A DNA stretch of 64,000 bases from Saccharomyces paradoxus (lineage: Eukaryota > Ascomycota > Saccharomycetes > Saccharomycetales > Saccharomycetaceae). Position numbers and translations under genes: made by a program. The first letter of the stretch is position 1; every line of letters begins with the position of its first letter. The notes under the pieces are model-generated. The model worked only from the letters and a program-made list of their open reading frames with translations. It did no database searches and was not told the DNA's origin. The stretch spans positions 310,001 to 374,000 of the forward strand of contig NC_047499.1 in assembly GCF_002079055.1 (NCBI RefSeq), read 5' to 3'. This document shows, piece after piece, positions 51,237 to 60,678 of this stretch.

Positions 51237-51252
51237 AACTTTTATTGAAAAA

Positions 51253-51606
51253 TGTTTTACTACGGGCTCTAGTAATACCGAATGTCTTGACAATCCTAAA
51301 GTCGTTTAGGAGAGTGACTTGTTGTCAGACTTATTATTAACGTGATTCACAGAATGTTACTTATTCTATATAATCTATATAAGATCTGAATCTAACTAAA
51401 GGGTGGAAGCGCGGAATCTCGGATCTAAACTAATTGTTAAGGTATTTATACGTTTGGTTGGTTTGGTTCATCTTAGGCACGTAGGTTGCCTAGTATACTC
51501 AATCTTGTCTGTTTTGGAACTATTGTTTCGTACGTGTTTCATACATGTTTTATGTCTAGGTTGGTAAATCTAGTAATGCTGAGGTATCTCATTTTGAGAT
51601 ACAACA
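51253..51606 (-). mobile_element. Solo sigma LTR (Ty3 family) with target-site duplication
   Basis: A roughly 354-bp LTR whose 5' end (read on the minus strand) is TGTTGTATCTCAAAATGAG at the 51606 side. It contains a pheromone-response-type TGAAACA and the block matching TAGATCCGAGATTCCGCGC of sigma as I recall it. It is flanked by AAAAA at 51248-51252 and 51607-51611, a 5-bp duplication. The near edge is 16 bp from the tRNA-Val 5' end, precisely the Ty3 integration window at Pol III start sites. No internal Ty3 sequence remains. It looks like a well-preserved solo LTR. Confidence 0.85.
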
Positions 51607-51706
51607 AAAAATGCAACATAGTGAGCTTACCTAACAAATAATTAAAGAAACATCAGATCTAAACTTAAGCTTGTTCTTCTATTTCTATGTGTTGCAATGA
51701 AATTCT

Positions 51707-52023
51707 TGTTGGAATGAAATTCTAATATCATCTATTTAATATTATATTATAATATGCGGTGCAAGAGGATGGCATAAAGATTGAGAAACAGTCATCCAAT
51801 CTAATGGAAGCTGAAATGCAAGCATTGATAATGTAATAGGAAAATGAATGACAACATATAAAAGGAAAGAAGATAAGGTAATAACACTATGTAGAACTAT
51901 CGATTCCCTTTGTGGATTCCTATATCCTCGAGGAGAACTTCTAGTATATTCTGTATACCTAATAGTATAGCCTTTAACAACAATGGAATCCAAACAATTA
52001 TCCAATTATTCACTTGATTCTCA
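51707..52023 (+). mobile_element. Solo delta LTR (Ty1/Ty2 family)
   Basis: A delta of about 317 bp from TGTTGGAAT to GATTCTCA, apparently complete at both ends, in plus orientation. No internal Ty1 sequence adjoins it. The flanks (ATTCT, TCATG) do not form a target duplication. A 17-bp near-copy of its first bases lies immediately upstream at 51690-51706. It is an inverted partner of the delta at 42595-42899. Confidence 0.88.
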
Positions 52024-52704
52024 TCATGGAATACTACTACTTTGAACTGTGCGGTCTTCGATCGTTTCAGATGTAGTTAGCGATTACCCTTTTAATTAAT
52101 TGCTAATGTTTCACCTGCAACATAGTCGTAACATAATCGTTACTGTTAACGTGTGCTATACTGTTTCAACCATGACAAAAAAAAATTCAACGCAGCAGGG
52201 ATTAGTTACTAAGTGTTAAAAGACTGTTTAACATAATTATCGGCCTATATTCCTATGCGATTTTGTTGACGATTAGGTCGTTAGGTTGTAATTTTATCAA
52301 GAATAACAGTAGATCTTGATTTTATCCAAACAGCGCCATTTTACCTAGTATTATATAAAATCGCAGTTGAAAACCGCAATATCCGTGATTTCTCCCTTGC
52401 GCTGTGTATGGTTGGTATATGTTCTGACAGCCCGAGAGGCGATTGATTACTGGCGCAACGGCAGGGTATACAGTGGATAACCCACTCATTGCTCACATTT
52501 TACACAGCATTCTCAAAAGAAATGTTGCTTGCCTTCTAAGTTTAGTTTTTTCTAATTGTAGCCATTAGTTTGGAATATTGAAGATATAGATAACATGGTC
52601 GCAAGGCTTACATAGGCAATTAAAAGATTAGCGATCTGATTACACTATACACTCACAACCGGTAATTATCGACGAAAATATCAAAAATGCCACAAAAAAT
52701 AAAT
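52024..52704. other. Gene-free stretch between the delta LTR and tRNA-Trp
   Basis: 680 bp of AT-rich DNA. No further LTR was recognised, though old relics may be beyond recognition by eye. There is no open frame worth reporting. Confidence 0.4.
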
Positions 52705-52810
52705 TGAAACGGACAGGAATTGAACCTGCAACCCTTCGATTGCAATCTTATTCCGTGGAATTTCCAAGATTAAATTGGAGTCGAAAGCTCTACCATTGAG
52801 CCACCGCTTC
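52705..52810 (-). tRNA. tW(CCA): tRNA-Trp (CCA), with 34-nt intron
   Basis: Exon 1 is 52810-52775, the intron 52774-52741 and exon 2 52740-52705, giving a 72-nt mature body. It begins GAAGCGGTGGCTCAATGG and ends TGTCCGTTTCA. The anticodon CCA lies just before the intron. Structure and intron length match the conserved Saccharomyces tRNA-Trp. Confidence 0.97.
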
Positions 52811-52987
52811 AACTTTTGTTGAATTTAACGGATGTGTTTAATAACATAACCAAGCCGAAATAGGGGTACAAAATCCCGGCTGGCAATCGGCGATTAATGA
52901 AGAAAGTTAAACCATGATTAATTATTTCGTGCTCATTTTTTCCATTATAGGTCGAGGCAGGACAGTATCATATAGCGATTTGCAAAT

Positions 52988-53602
52988 ATGAACAGTGGTG
53001 GTAGTGACAGTTTTGATTATCTTCTTCAATTGACAAAAGCCTTAAGTGCAGAGTGTCGGGCTAATAGACAAGAGACCGATCGAATAGAGCTATTACTAAA
53101 ACGCCTTGCCAAACAATCAGGAATATCTTACGATAAATTGAGCAAAAATATAATCCCGGATTCATGGAAAGATAACAGGTCCCAAACAGCACCTCCTCCT
53201 ACAGAGGAACAGCGACTTATTAGCGAAAATTTTAAACTCATATACGAGATTGAAAAACAAGAGTACTTCAATACAAAGGCTCTTGCGCTAATTAACAACA
53301 TAAATGAGCATTTTTCGTACATTAAAAACTTTATCGACGAACAAAACTCAATAAGAGAACGAAATGTTGTTGCATTTACATCAGAGAAGCTTGATGAAAG
53401 GAATAGAAGTCTTCAACAAAATTACAGGTCATTAAAAACAGAAAATGAAGAAACAAAAAAAAAATTGCATACAGTTGTTGAACAGCTTGAAAAACTGCTG
53501 AAAGAAGTAGATTGGGATCGTATACCCAAAAATTCCAGAGACTATATCCGCTTTAGAAAACAATTAGAATACCTACAAGATGCATACCAGATACTAAAAT
53601 AG
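52988..53602 (+). CDS. FAR3: Far3: pheromone-arrest complex subunit
   Basis: A 204-residue protein, the same length as in S. cerevisiae, required to maintain G1 arrest after pheromone. It acts in the Far3-7-8-9-10-11 complex. There is no catalytic motif. The sequence is polar and largely helical, with coiled coils near 75-110 and 125-190 (SLQQNYRSLKTENEETKKKL). Identification is by synteny and length. The start lies about 180 bp from tRNA-Trp on the opposite strand, so the two share an intergenic region. Confidence 0.95.
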   Translation: MNSGGSDSFDYLLQLTKALSAECRANRQETDRIELLLKRLAKQSGISYDKLSKNIIPDSWKDNRSQTAPPPTEEQRLISENFKLIYEIEKQEYFNTKALALINNINEHFSYIKNFIDEQNSIRERNVVAFTSEKLDERNRSLQQNYRSLKTENEETKKKLHTVVEQLEKLLKEVDWDRIPKNSRDYIRFRKQLEYLQDAYQILK

Positions 53603-53740
53603 TTTACCACGGATCGAACAAAATAGTAACCAAGCATGAAATAGCAAAACTTTGAATGCATATATATATACATTTAAGATATGTATAAGAACGGATGAAT
53701 GTTTAAGCCCCTTTTAGAAAAATGATAAGAATATACAGAA

Positions 53741-56293
53741 TCATATTTGTATTCCTCTATCATCATCATTGGCATTACTGTGTAGAGAATTATTACCAAA
53801 CAACCACCTGAACCATCCCATCGTATCATCCTTTAATTCTTTGAAATAACGGCGACTTAACATCTTTAAACAGAGAGCCTCATAGGAGGGGTTGCTAGTG
53901 GTCATCAGATCATTTACGCACTTTTCATATTCGTCTTTATCACTCTTGGGGTCTATTGCGGAGCATATACCAGTTTTACCCTGCCCCTGTAGAGAGCTTT
54001 TTAAACCAATCAATTTAGAGTCAAACTGAGCAACACTACTTTCAATATCTCGTACACGAACTTCCAATATCCTCATATCATACTTCAATCTAGATGATAG
54101 GGAATTCAACTCTTGCATCTCATGGAGAAGAAGTTGTTGCTTATTATCAATGTCTTCAAACCTCCCCTCGAACACTTTTGCACCATCTGAATACTTCTTA
54201 TACATCTCCTGCAATTTTCTATATCTTTCGTTAAATTTAGAGTACTGAGCAACAGTTCCCTCTTTATTCAATTTACCCATATAATGCTCGTCCATTTCTT
54301 GTATGTGTTGCTGCGCTTGGATATCGTATTTCATTCGCAACAAATCTCTAGCTATTCGAACAACAGATGGATCAAATGGTAAATCCCACTTTTCCACTAT
54401 GTTTTGCACTGTAGAAGAAGAGTTGCATCTATATAAACGAGATGACTTTTCTTTCAGCTCTGAAAGATCTTCATAAATATTGTCGTGCGTGCGATCTTTG
54501 CAATAGGGAAACGAATTTCTTCGGTAATATTCTCCTTGATATAATTTGTTGATGCCAAAATTATAAGCATATTTGGTATTATCATAATTTGGGAACATTG
54601 ACGACACAGTTGCTGATGAGGGCATAGCATTGATTCCCTCTATGTCTTCAGATGTATCAAAACTGGAAGAGCTAACCTTCTTCGAGGGGTGCTTTTGAGC
54701 GTATGCGATTCTTTCTAAACGAGCTTTTTCTAATAACATATCCCTTTCTCTTATCTGCCTGTCAGGATCACCTCTCTGATAGTTAAATCTAAGGAATTCT
54801 TCATTAGAAATATCAGTACAGCATTTTCTTGGGTGACCCTTACCTTTCCATAATAGTCCTACGGACCCCCCATGAATATTATGAATAAGTGTATCTAAAT
54901 CTGTTGTAAGGATTCTATGTGACAGATTAATAGGGTTGCCCTTTCCTATAATGTCCTGTACGGTTGATGTCACCATTTTTTTGAGTTTGAAAATGTCTTT
55001 GCTGGAAACCTTCGCTGTCACTTCAAAAAGTTTCTCCAACGTTCTTGGGTCTAAATAAACTCTGGATTTCCGTTTATTCAGACCATGCTTTTTTTGGAAA
55101 TTATAAATACCTTGAAAGAATCCAACTTCATCAAAGGGATCCTTAGAGGAAATGCAATTTTCTATCATCAATTTGAAATAGCAACAAAGGATCAAACTAA
55201 TTAGGCCAGCTACTGTTGTCGGACCCAAAGTGCACTCATTTTTTGGCTTTTCTGTACCAAGGTACAATTTCCCATAAGTCTCCCACCATTCATCTATAGC
55301 TCGCTTAGTATCCTCACACAAAAGACCATCTGTCTGGTAGTTTTTATGTAATAAATTAAAATAACTCAACGAGATTTGAATCAGAGTTACCATCTCCACA
55401 ACGGGTGACTTACTATCAGTATTCCGATTCTTCGAGTTTCCAAACGATTCGTATTCTTCCTCGGGTAAACGCGGTTGTTGCTGTTGAATCATTTGGGGAT
55501 ATTGTGCAATAAAACCATTTGTAGGGATTTTGAACAGTTGTGAAAACTTATCAAGCGATGCCATAGTTGGAGGGCATAATAGGTTTGCTGACCTCCCCCC
55601 ACAGTGCAAGTTTTTCAAGTCAAAATTAACCTCAAAATCCTTCCAGATTGTCCTCAAATCTCCACATTCCACATGCAACAGGTTCAAGCCAAAGGACACA
55701 CCTGATAAATTGGTAATGAAAAGAGTGCCCTTTGGTGTAAATTTTGGCAGTGCAAACTCGATCAACTCCTCAAAGTATTGCCTAAATCTCCCAGGCCACA
55801 TACTCGTATCCTTTGGCAAAACGACCCTGATTCCCGATATTGTATCTTGAGTATTTCCTGTATATGACGTAATCAATGTTGACAAATTCCTACATGCCAC
55901 CCATTGTTCCACTATGTATATTTCAAACCCATGTATGATAATCTCTTCATAAGTTAAATCGGCATAGTTGCCCAAATCCAACAAGAACAGAGCCCTAGAA
56001 TCTGGGAATATAAAACTGTCGAGCGGCGGAAGCTGGCCCATGGTGTCATTTCTTGTCAACCCAGCCGCTTCCGAATCATCCGAGTGGCCATAGTAACCAC
56101 GACCACTATTATTGGTTTCTTCATTGTTCACTTCGTCGTAATAATCATCACTTGCATCTTTTTGATCACGTTCTCCAAGGAAATTATCATCAAGTACATC
56201 CCTGGTGGACTGAGTTCCTTCTAAATCCTGCATACGCTTTCCATCAAACTGGCCAGCTTTCTCTCCTGTGGCAATGTTGTCCCCCATAACCAT
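53741..56293 (-). CDS. STB2: Stb2: Sin3-interacting protein, chromatin-repression related
   Basis: An 850-residue protein (850 in S. cerevisiae), found as a Sin3 two-hybrid partner and a paralogue of Stb6. Its molecular role is not well defined. Visible parts: an acidic N-terminus; a conserved block around residues 85-270 (DSFIFPDSRALFLLDLGNYADL, then GMPN-free hydrophobic segments); a Gln-rich patch (MIQQQQPRLPEE); and a long C-terminal coiled coil (about 650-790). Two ATGs are in frame (56293 and 56287), and the first gives the known length. Confidence 0.92.
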   Translation of the reverse strand: MVMGDNIATGEKAGQFDGKRMQDLEGTQSTRDVLDDNFLGERDQKDASDDYYDEVNNEETNNSGRGYYGHSDDSEAAGLTRNDTMGQLPPLDSFIFPDSRALFLLDLGNYADLTYEEIIIHGFEIYIVEQWVACRNLSTLITSYTGNTQDTISGIRVVLPKDTSMWPGRFRQYFEELIEFALPKFTPKGTLFITNLSGVSFGLNLLHVECGDLRTIWKDFEVNFDLKNLHCGGRSANLLCPPTMASLDKFSQLFKIPTNGFIAQYPQMIQQQQPRLPEEEYESFGNSKNRNTDSKSPVVEMVTLIQISLSYFNLLHKNYQTDGLLCEDTKRAIDEWWETYGKLYLGTEKPKNECTLGPTTVAGLISLILCCYFKLMIENCISSKDPFDEVGFFQGIYNFQKKHGLNKRKSRVYLDPRTLEKLFEVTAKVSSKDIFKLKKMVTSTVQDIIGKGNPINLSHRILTTDLDTLIHNIHGGSVGLLWKGKGHPRKCCTDISNEEFLRFNYQRGDPDRQIRERDMLLEKARLERIAYAQKHPSKKVSSSSFDTSEDIEGINAMPSSATVSSMFPNYDNTKYAYNFGINKLYQGEYYRRNSFPYCKDRTHDNIYEDLSELKEKSSRLYRCNSSSTVQNIVEKWDLPFDPSVVRIARDLLRMKYDIQAQQHIQEMDEHYMGKLNKEGTVAQYSKFNERYRKLQEMYKKYSDGAKVFEGRFEDIDNKQQLLLHEMQELNSLSSRLKYDMRILEVRVRDIESSVAQFDSKLIGLKSSLQGQGKTGICSAIDPKSDKDEYEKCVNDLMTTSNPSYEALCLKMLSRRYFKELKDDTMGWFRWLFGNNSLHSNANDDDRGIQI

Positions 56294-56702
56294 ACATATT
56301 CTGCGATAGATGCTTTTGGAGGGTCCAGTTCAACGTGTCCCCTAAATATCACTTTCAGATCACTATGGCCTCTGAAATTCCTTATTATGCGGGTAGCGGG
56401 GCTTATTTTTGTTTCTCAAAATAGAGGTGTCCTTTTTTGCAATTTCTGTTTATGTAGTCAACTGCATAGGTAACTAAGGAAAGGGCATAGGTCCACGAAG
56501 GTTATTGGAAATTCAGTGTTTGCATCAATAGAAAAGTAGCGCACACTTCTTTATTTCATTTTGCTTACAGTTTCGTACTACCTTTTGCTTTTGCTCGCAA
56601 ACAATATCCTCGTGATCTCGAGACATACACTAAGGTGCATATCATAGTTTACAAGGTGACACATCTTTTCTCTTTAAATTTCCTCGAGTTTTATGAATAA
56701 TT
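56294..56702. other. Intergenic: STB2-STV1 divergent promoter
   Basis: A 409-bp region without a gene. The last ten bases include an upstream ATG (56693) that is out of frame with STV1, listed separately. Confidence 0.45.
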
Positions 56703-56836
56703 ATGAATCAAGAAGAAGCTATTTTCCGGTCAGCGGACATGACGTACGTCCAACTGTACATACCGTTGGAAGTTATAAGAGAGGTGACTTTCTTGCTAGG
56801 GAAAATGGGTGTCTTTATGGTGATGGACCTCAATAA
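56693..56836 (+). other. Overlapping upstream ORF at STV1 (47 codons)
   Basis: An ATG ten bases before the STV1 ATG opens a different frame running to a TAA at 56834-56836, across the STV1 start. The two ATGs lie in a 10-bp tandem near-repeat (TTATGAATAA / TTATGAATCA). Whether it is translated depends on where transcripts begin. Confidence 0.45.
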
Positions 56837-59372
56837 AGATTTAACTGCCTTTCAAAGAGGTTATGTTAACCAGTTGAGGCGTTTCGATGAAGTGGAAAGG
56901 ATGGTGGGCTTTTTGAATGAGGTGGTAGAAAAGCACGCCGCGGAGACCTGGAAATATATTCTACACATTGATGATGATGGAAACGACATTGCTCAACCTG
57001 ATATGCTGGATCTAATCAATACTATGGAACCTCTATCGTTAGAGAATGTTAATGAAATGGTGAAAGAAATCACTGATTGCGAATCCCGTGCAAGGCAGTT
57101 AGATGAATCTTTAGATAATCTCAGAAGTAAATTAAACGATCTTTTAGAGCAAAGACAGGTAATATTCGAATGCTCAAAATTTATTGAAGTCAACCCAGGG
57201 ATTGCTGGAAGAGCCACAAATCCTGAGATTGAACAAGAAGAAAGGGATGTGGACGAATTTAGAATAACTCCAGATGATGTTAGTGAAACATTGAGCGATG
57301 CTTTTTCTTTTGATGACGAAACACCGGAGAATCCAGGCGCCCCGAGGAATGATATCGCTAGAAACCAATCAGTCGAAGATCTAAGCTTTTTGGAACAGGG
57401 ATACCAGCATAGATACATGATTACAGGTTCCATTAGAAGAGCAAAAGTGGACATATTGAATAGAATTCTGTGGCGGTTATTGCGTGGTAACCTGATTTTT
57501 CAGAATTTTCCCATAAAGGAGCCATTGTTGGAAGGTAAAGAAAAGGTTGAAAAGGACTGTTTTATTATCTTTACTCATGGTGAAACATTACTCAAGAAGG
57601 TTAAACGTGTCATAGATTCTTTGAATGGTAAAATAGTCTCTCTGAATACTCGTTCTAGTGAACTAATTGACACCTTAAACCATCAAATAGACGACTTGCA
57701 AAGAATTTTGGATACTACCGAACAAACTTTACACACAGAACTGCTTGTTATACATGACCAGCTACCAGTATGGTCTGCCATGACGAAAAGAGAAAAATAT
57801 GTCTATACCACGTTGAACAAATTCCAGCAAGAATCTCAGGGTCTAATAGCCGAAGGCTGGGTGCCTTCTACAGAATTAATCCATTTACAAGACTCATTAA
57901 AGGATTACATTGAAACGTTGGGTTCTGAATACAGTACGGTCTTTAATGTGATCCTAACCAATAAATTACCACCCACATACCATAAAACTAATAAATTCAC
58001 TCAGGCGTTCCAATCGATTGTGGATGCATACGGTATCGCAACCTATAAAGAAATCAATGCTGGTTTAGCCACAGTTGTCACTTTCCCCTTTATGTTTGCC
58101 ATTATGTTTGGTGACATGGGGCATGGTTTCATCTTATTTTTGATGGCACTATTTTTGGTGTTAAATGAGCGTAAATTTGGAGCAATGCGCAGAGATGAAA
58201 TTTTTGACATGGCATTTACTGGCAGATATGTTTTGTTGTTGATGGGTGCATTTTCTGTATATACAGGATTGTTGTACAATGATATCTTCTCCAAATCTAT
58301 GACAATATTCAAATCAGGTTGGCAATGGCCTTCCACTTTTAGAAAAGGCGAATCTATTGAGGCAAAGAAAACTGGAGTTTATCCGTTTGGATTGGATTTT
58401 GCTTGGCACGGTACAGACAACGGACTGCTTTTTTCCAACTCTTATAAGATGAAGCTGTCAATTCTAATGGGATACGCACATATGACTTATTCCTTCATGT
58501 TTTCTTATATCAATTACAGAGCCAAAAACTCAAAAGTGGACATAATCGGTAACTTTATTCCTGGCTTAGTGTTCATGCAATCAATATTTGGTTATTTATC
58601 ATGGGCAATTGTGTACAAATGGTCCAAGGATTGGATTAAGGACAATAAACCAGCTCCAGGGTTACTGAATATGCTAATAAACATGTTTTTAGCACCAGGT
58701 ACCATTGATGAGCAATTATATCCCGGACAAGCCAAGTTGCAAGTTGTACTATTGCTTGCAGCACTGGTTTGTGTTCCGTGGTTATTACTATATAAACCTT
58801 TGACATTAAGAAGGCTAAACAAGAACGGCAGTGGTGGCAGGCCTCACGGATATCAAAGTGTCGGCAATATTGAGCATGAGGAACAAATAGCTCAACAACG
58901 ACATTCGGCGGAAGGTTTCCAAGGAATGATAATCAGTGATGTTGCCAGTGTTGCGGACAGTATTAATGAAAGCGTTGGTGGTGAACATGGGTCTTTTAAT
59001 TTCGGCGATGTCATGATTCATCAAGTAATCCATACCATTGAATTCTGTTTAAACTGTATTTCTCACACAGCATCATATCTACGTCTTTGGGCGCTATCAT
59101 TGGCACATGCGCAACTGTCCAGTGTTTTATGGGACATGACCATATCAAACGCTTTTAGTTCTAAAAATTCAGGGTCACCTCTGGCTGTCATGAAGGTGGT
59201 TTTCTTGTTTGCTATGTGGTTTGTGTTAACCGTTTGTATCTTAGTTTTCATGGAAGGTACTTCCGCGATGTTGCATGCACTACGTTTGCATTGGGTGGAG
59301 GCAATGTCCAAATTTTTTGAAGGTGAAGGATATGCGTACGAACCCTTTTCATTTCGTGCAATAATAGAATAA
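56703..59372 (+). CDS. STV1: Stv1: Golgi/endosome isoform of V-ATPase subunit a
   Basis: This 889-residue protein (890 in S. cerevisiae) is subunit a of the V-ATPase Vo sector, alternative to Vph1, and sends the pump to Golgi and endosomes. The N-terminal cytosolic half (1-~440) carries the Golgi-retention and PI4P-binding motif WKY at residues 83-85 and coiled coils. The C-terminal half has about eight membrane segments, with GLATVVTFPFMFAIMFGDMG and the HTASYLRLWALSLAHAQLS helix holding the essential proton-path arginine. The start is preceded by an overlapping out-of-frame ATG. Confidence 0.97.
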   Translation: MNQEEAIFRSADMTYVQLYIPLEVIREVTFLLGKMGVFMVMDLNKDLTAFQRGYVNQLRRFDEVERMVGFLNEVVEKHAAETWKYILHIDDDGNDIAQPDMLDLINTMEPLSLENVNEMVKEITDCESRARQLDESLDNLRSKLNDLLEQRQVIFECSKFIEVNPGIAGRATNPEIEQEERDVDEFRITPDDVSETLSDAFSFDDETPENPGAPRNDIARNQSVEDLSFLEQGYQHRYMITGSIRRAKVDILNRILWRLLRGNLIFQNFPIKEPLLEGKEKVEKDCFIIFTHGETLLKKVKRVIDSLNGKIVSLNTRSSELIDTLNHQIDDLQRILDTTEQTLHTELLVIHDQLPVWSAMTKREKYVYTTLNKFQQESQGLIAEGWVPSTELIHLQDSLKDYIETLGSEYSTVFNVILTNKLPPTYHKTNKFTQAFQSIVDAYGIATYKEINAGLATVVTFPFMFAIMFGDMGHGFILFLMALFLVLNERKFGAMRRDEIFDMAFTGRYVLLLMGAFSVYTGLLYNDIFSKSMTIFKSGWQWPSTFRKGESIEAKKTGVYPFGLDFAWHGTDNGLLFSNSYKMKLSILMGYAHMTYSFMFSYINYRAKNSKVDIIGNFIPGLVFMQSIFGYLSWAIVYKWSKDWIKDNKPAPGLLNMLINMFLAPGTIDEQLYPGQAKLQVVLLLAALVCVPWLLLYKPLTLRRLNKNGSGGRPHGYQSVGNIEHEEQIAQQRHSAEGFQGMIISDVASVADSINESVGGEHGSFNFGDVMIHQVIHTIEFCLNCISHTASYLRLWALSLAHAQLSSVLWDMTISNAFSSKNSGSPLAVMKVVFLFAMWFVLTVCILVFMEGTSAMLHALRLHWVEAMSKFFEGEGYAYEPFSFRAIIE

Positions 59373-59494
59373 TAATCTCAAATTACTGTAAATTTCTCAT
59401 GTACCCACCGTTTTTTTCGTTATATTTTTTTACACATACAGACATATAAACGTTGTAGAATTAGACGATAAAATATAATATTTCTTCACATAGT

Positions 59495-60415
59495 TTATGG
59501 TATATATATGTCTGGATCAGTCAAATGGTCTACCAATAGGTCGTAAATTTGAGCCGGGATCTTAGCGATGAATCCGACCCCCAGCCGAATGATCTCATCA
59601 GCGTCAAAATCCGGGAACTGTCGTAATAAATTGACAGGAGAATCTGATTTGAAAACCTTGGATCTCATTTTCACTAAGAATGCCACTACAAAGAGAATAT
59701 TCATATGGAAGCCATATGCAAACATAAAATCCCACAGTTTGATGACCTGGTCAAGTGGCTTATTGCAACTGGATAACGTGAGTATCGAAGGCATACCATA
59801 AATCTCTGCTGTAAGCAAGTTGTCCGATAGAAACTTACTCAGCTTTGGGTCAATGATTCTGAGCGAAATATCGAGTAGTTTAGCGCCGTTCTGGGCGCCA
59901 TTTAGGTTCTTAGTCAAATACGTCGGTATTATTTCATAACAAAGTTTAGTGAAAAGTTGGTACGCCATTGGCTCAGAGGGACATGAGTAGAGTAAAGGAG
60001 CTAACAGCACATTCATACCCTGCACGTAAGTACTCACAGGGATGCGACTAAAATGGGTTTTCTGCCTTCTTTGCTGTGTTTGCCAAGCAAAGCAGGACAA
60101 ACATCGGATGAGAGCATCCTCCGAGACCCTATTCCTAAAGTTCGGATCCGTTTGGAAAGTCCTGGATGTGTCGTTCTTGATTTTTTGATAAATAATCGTG
60201 GAAGGTGGACCCAGTTTTAAGAGGGCAAGGAAACGTTGCGTAGACGCCTCCATGGAGGTTTGAGAGAGCACCGTCCACACGTAACATCGCGTGCGCTGCT
60301 GCTGTTTATCTTCAGATATGGGAAGCCCTTCACTGAGTATGAGGTAGCGAAGTTGAGACAGTGAAGAATGCAGTAGCAGGGCAGGATTTGATATGAGGTC
60401 TTCAATTGAAGTCAT
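59495..60415 (-). CDS. BUB2: Bub2: TBC-domain GAP of the spindle position checkpoint
   Basis: A 306-residue protein, same length as in S. cerevisiae. With Bfa1 it forms the two-part GTPase-activating protein for Tem1 that restrains mitotic exit until the spindle is aligned. The TBC domain fills about 35-260. The catalytic finger residues are present: Arg85 in NDTSRTFQ and Gln132 in YVQGMN. It contains typical TBC segments such as IYGMPSILTLSSC and VIKLWDFMFAYG. It converges with STV1. Confidence 0.97.
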   Translation of the reverse strand: MTSIEDLISNPALLLHSSLSQLRYLILSEGLPISEDKQQQRTRCYVWTVLSQTSMEASTQRFLALLKLGPPSTIIYQKIKNDTSRTFQTDPNFRNRVSEDALIRCLSCFAWQTQQRRQKTHFSRIPVSTYVQGMNVLLAPLLYSCPSEPMAYQLFTKLCYEIIPTYLTKNLNGAQNGAKLLDISLRIIDPKLSKFLSDNLLTAEIYGMPSILTLSSCNKPLDQVIKLWDFMFAYGFHMNILFVVAFLVKMRSKVFKSDSPVNLLRQFPDFDADEIIRLGVGFIAKIPAQIYDLLVDHLTDPDIYIP

Positions 60416-60678
60416 CCAGAAAGTAACAAGTTTAAAAATCAGTTGTCCTTTTACTGTATGTTGTTAGTGTTATCATTATTATTATTTTTTTTTCCATAAT
60501 TTTAACTTTACGTAAACGCTCCCTTCCACGCGGCGTTTACCGGATTGTAAGCCATAACTGCGAAGAAGAAAGCTCTTCAGTCATTATAGCACTAGATATG
60601 TAGCAAGGAATGAATATGTATATAGTTAGCAAGAATATGTAGAATTTGTAGTATTTATTTGTTTATTGTTTTCATAAT

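Noticed and set aside
51253-51606. Assignment of this LTR to Ty4 (tau)
   Set aside because: The TGTTGTAT terminus, pheromone-response motif and 16-bp distance to the tRNA start fit Ty3 sigma better.
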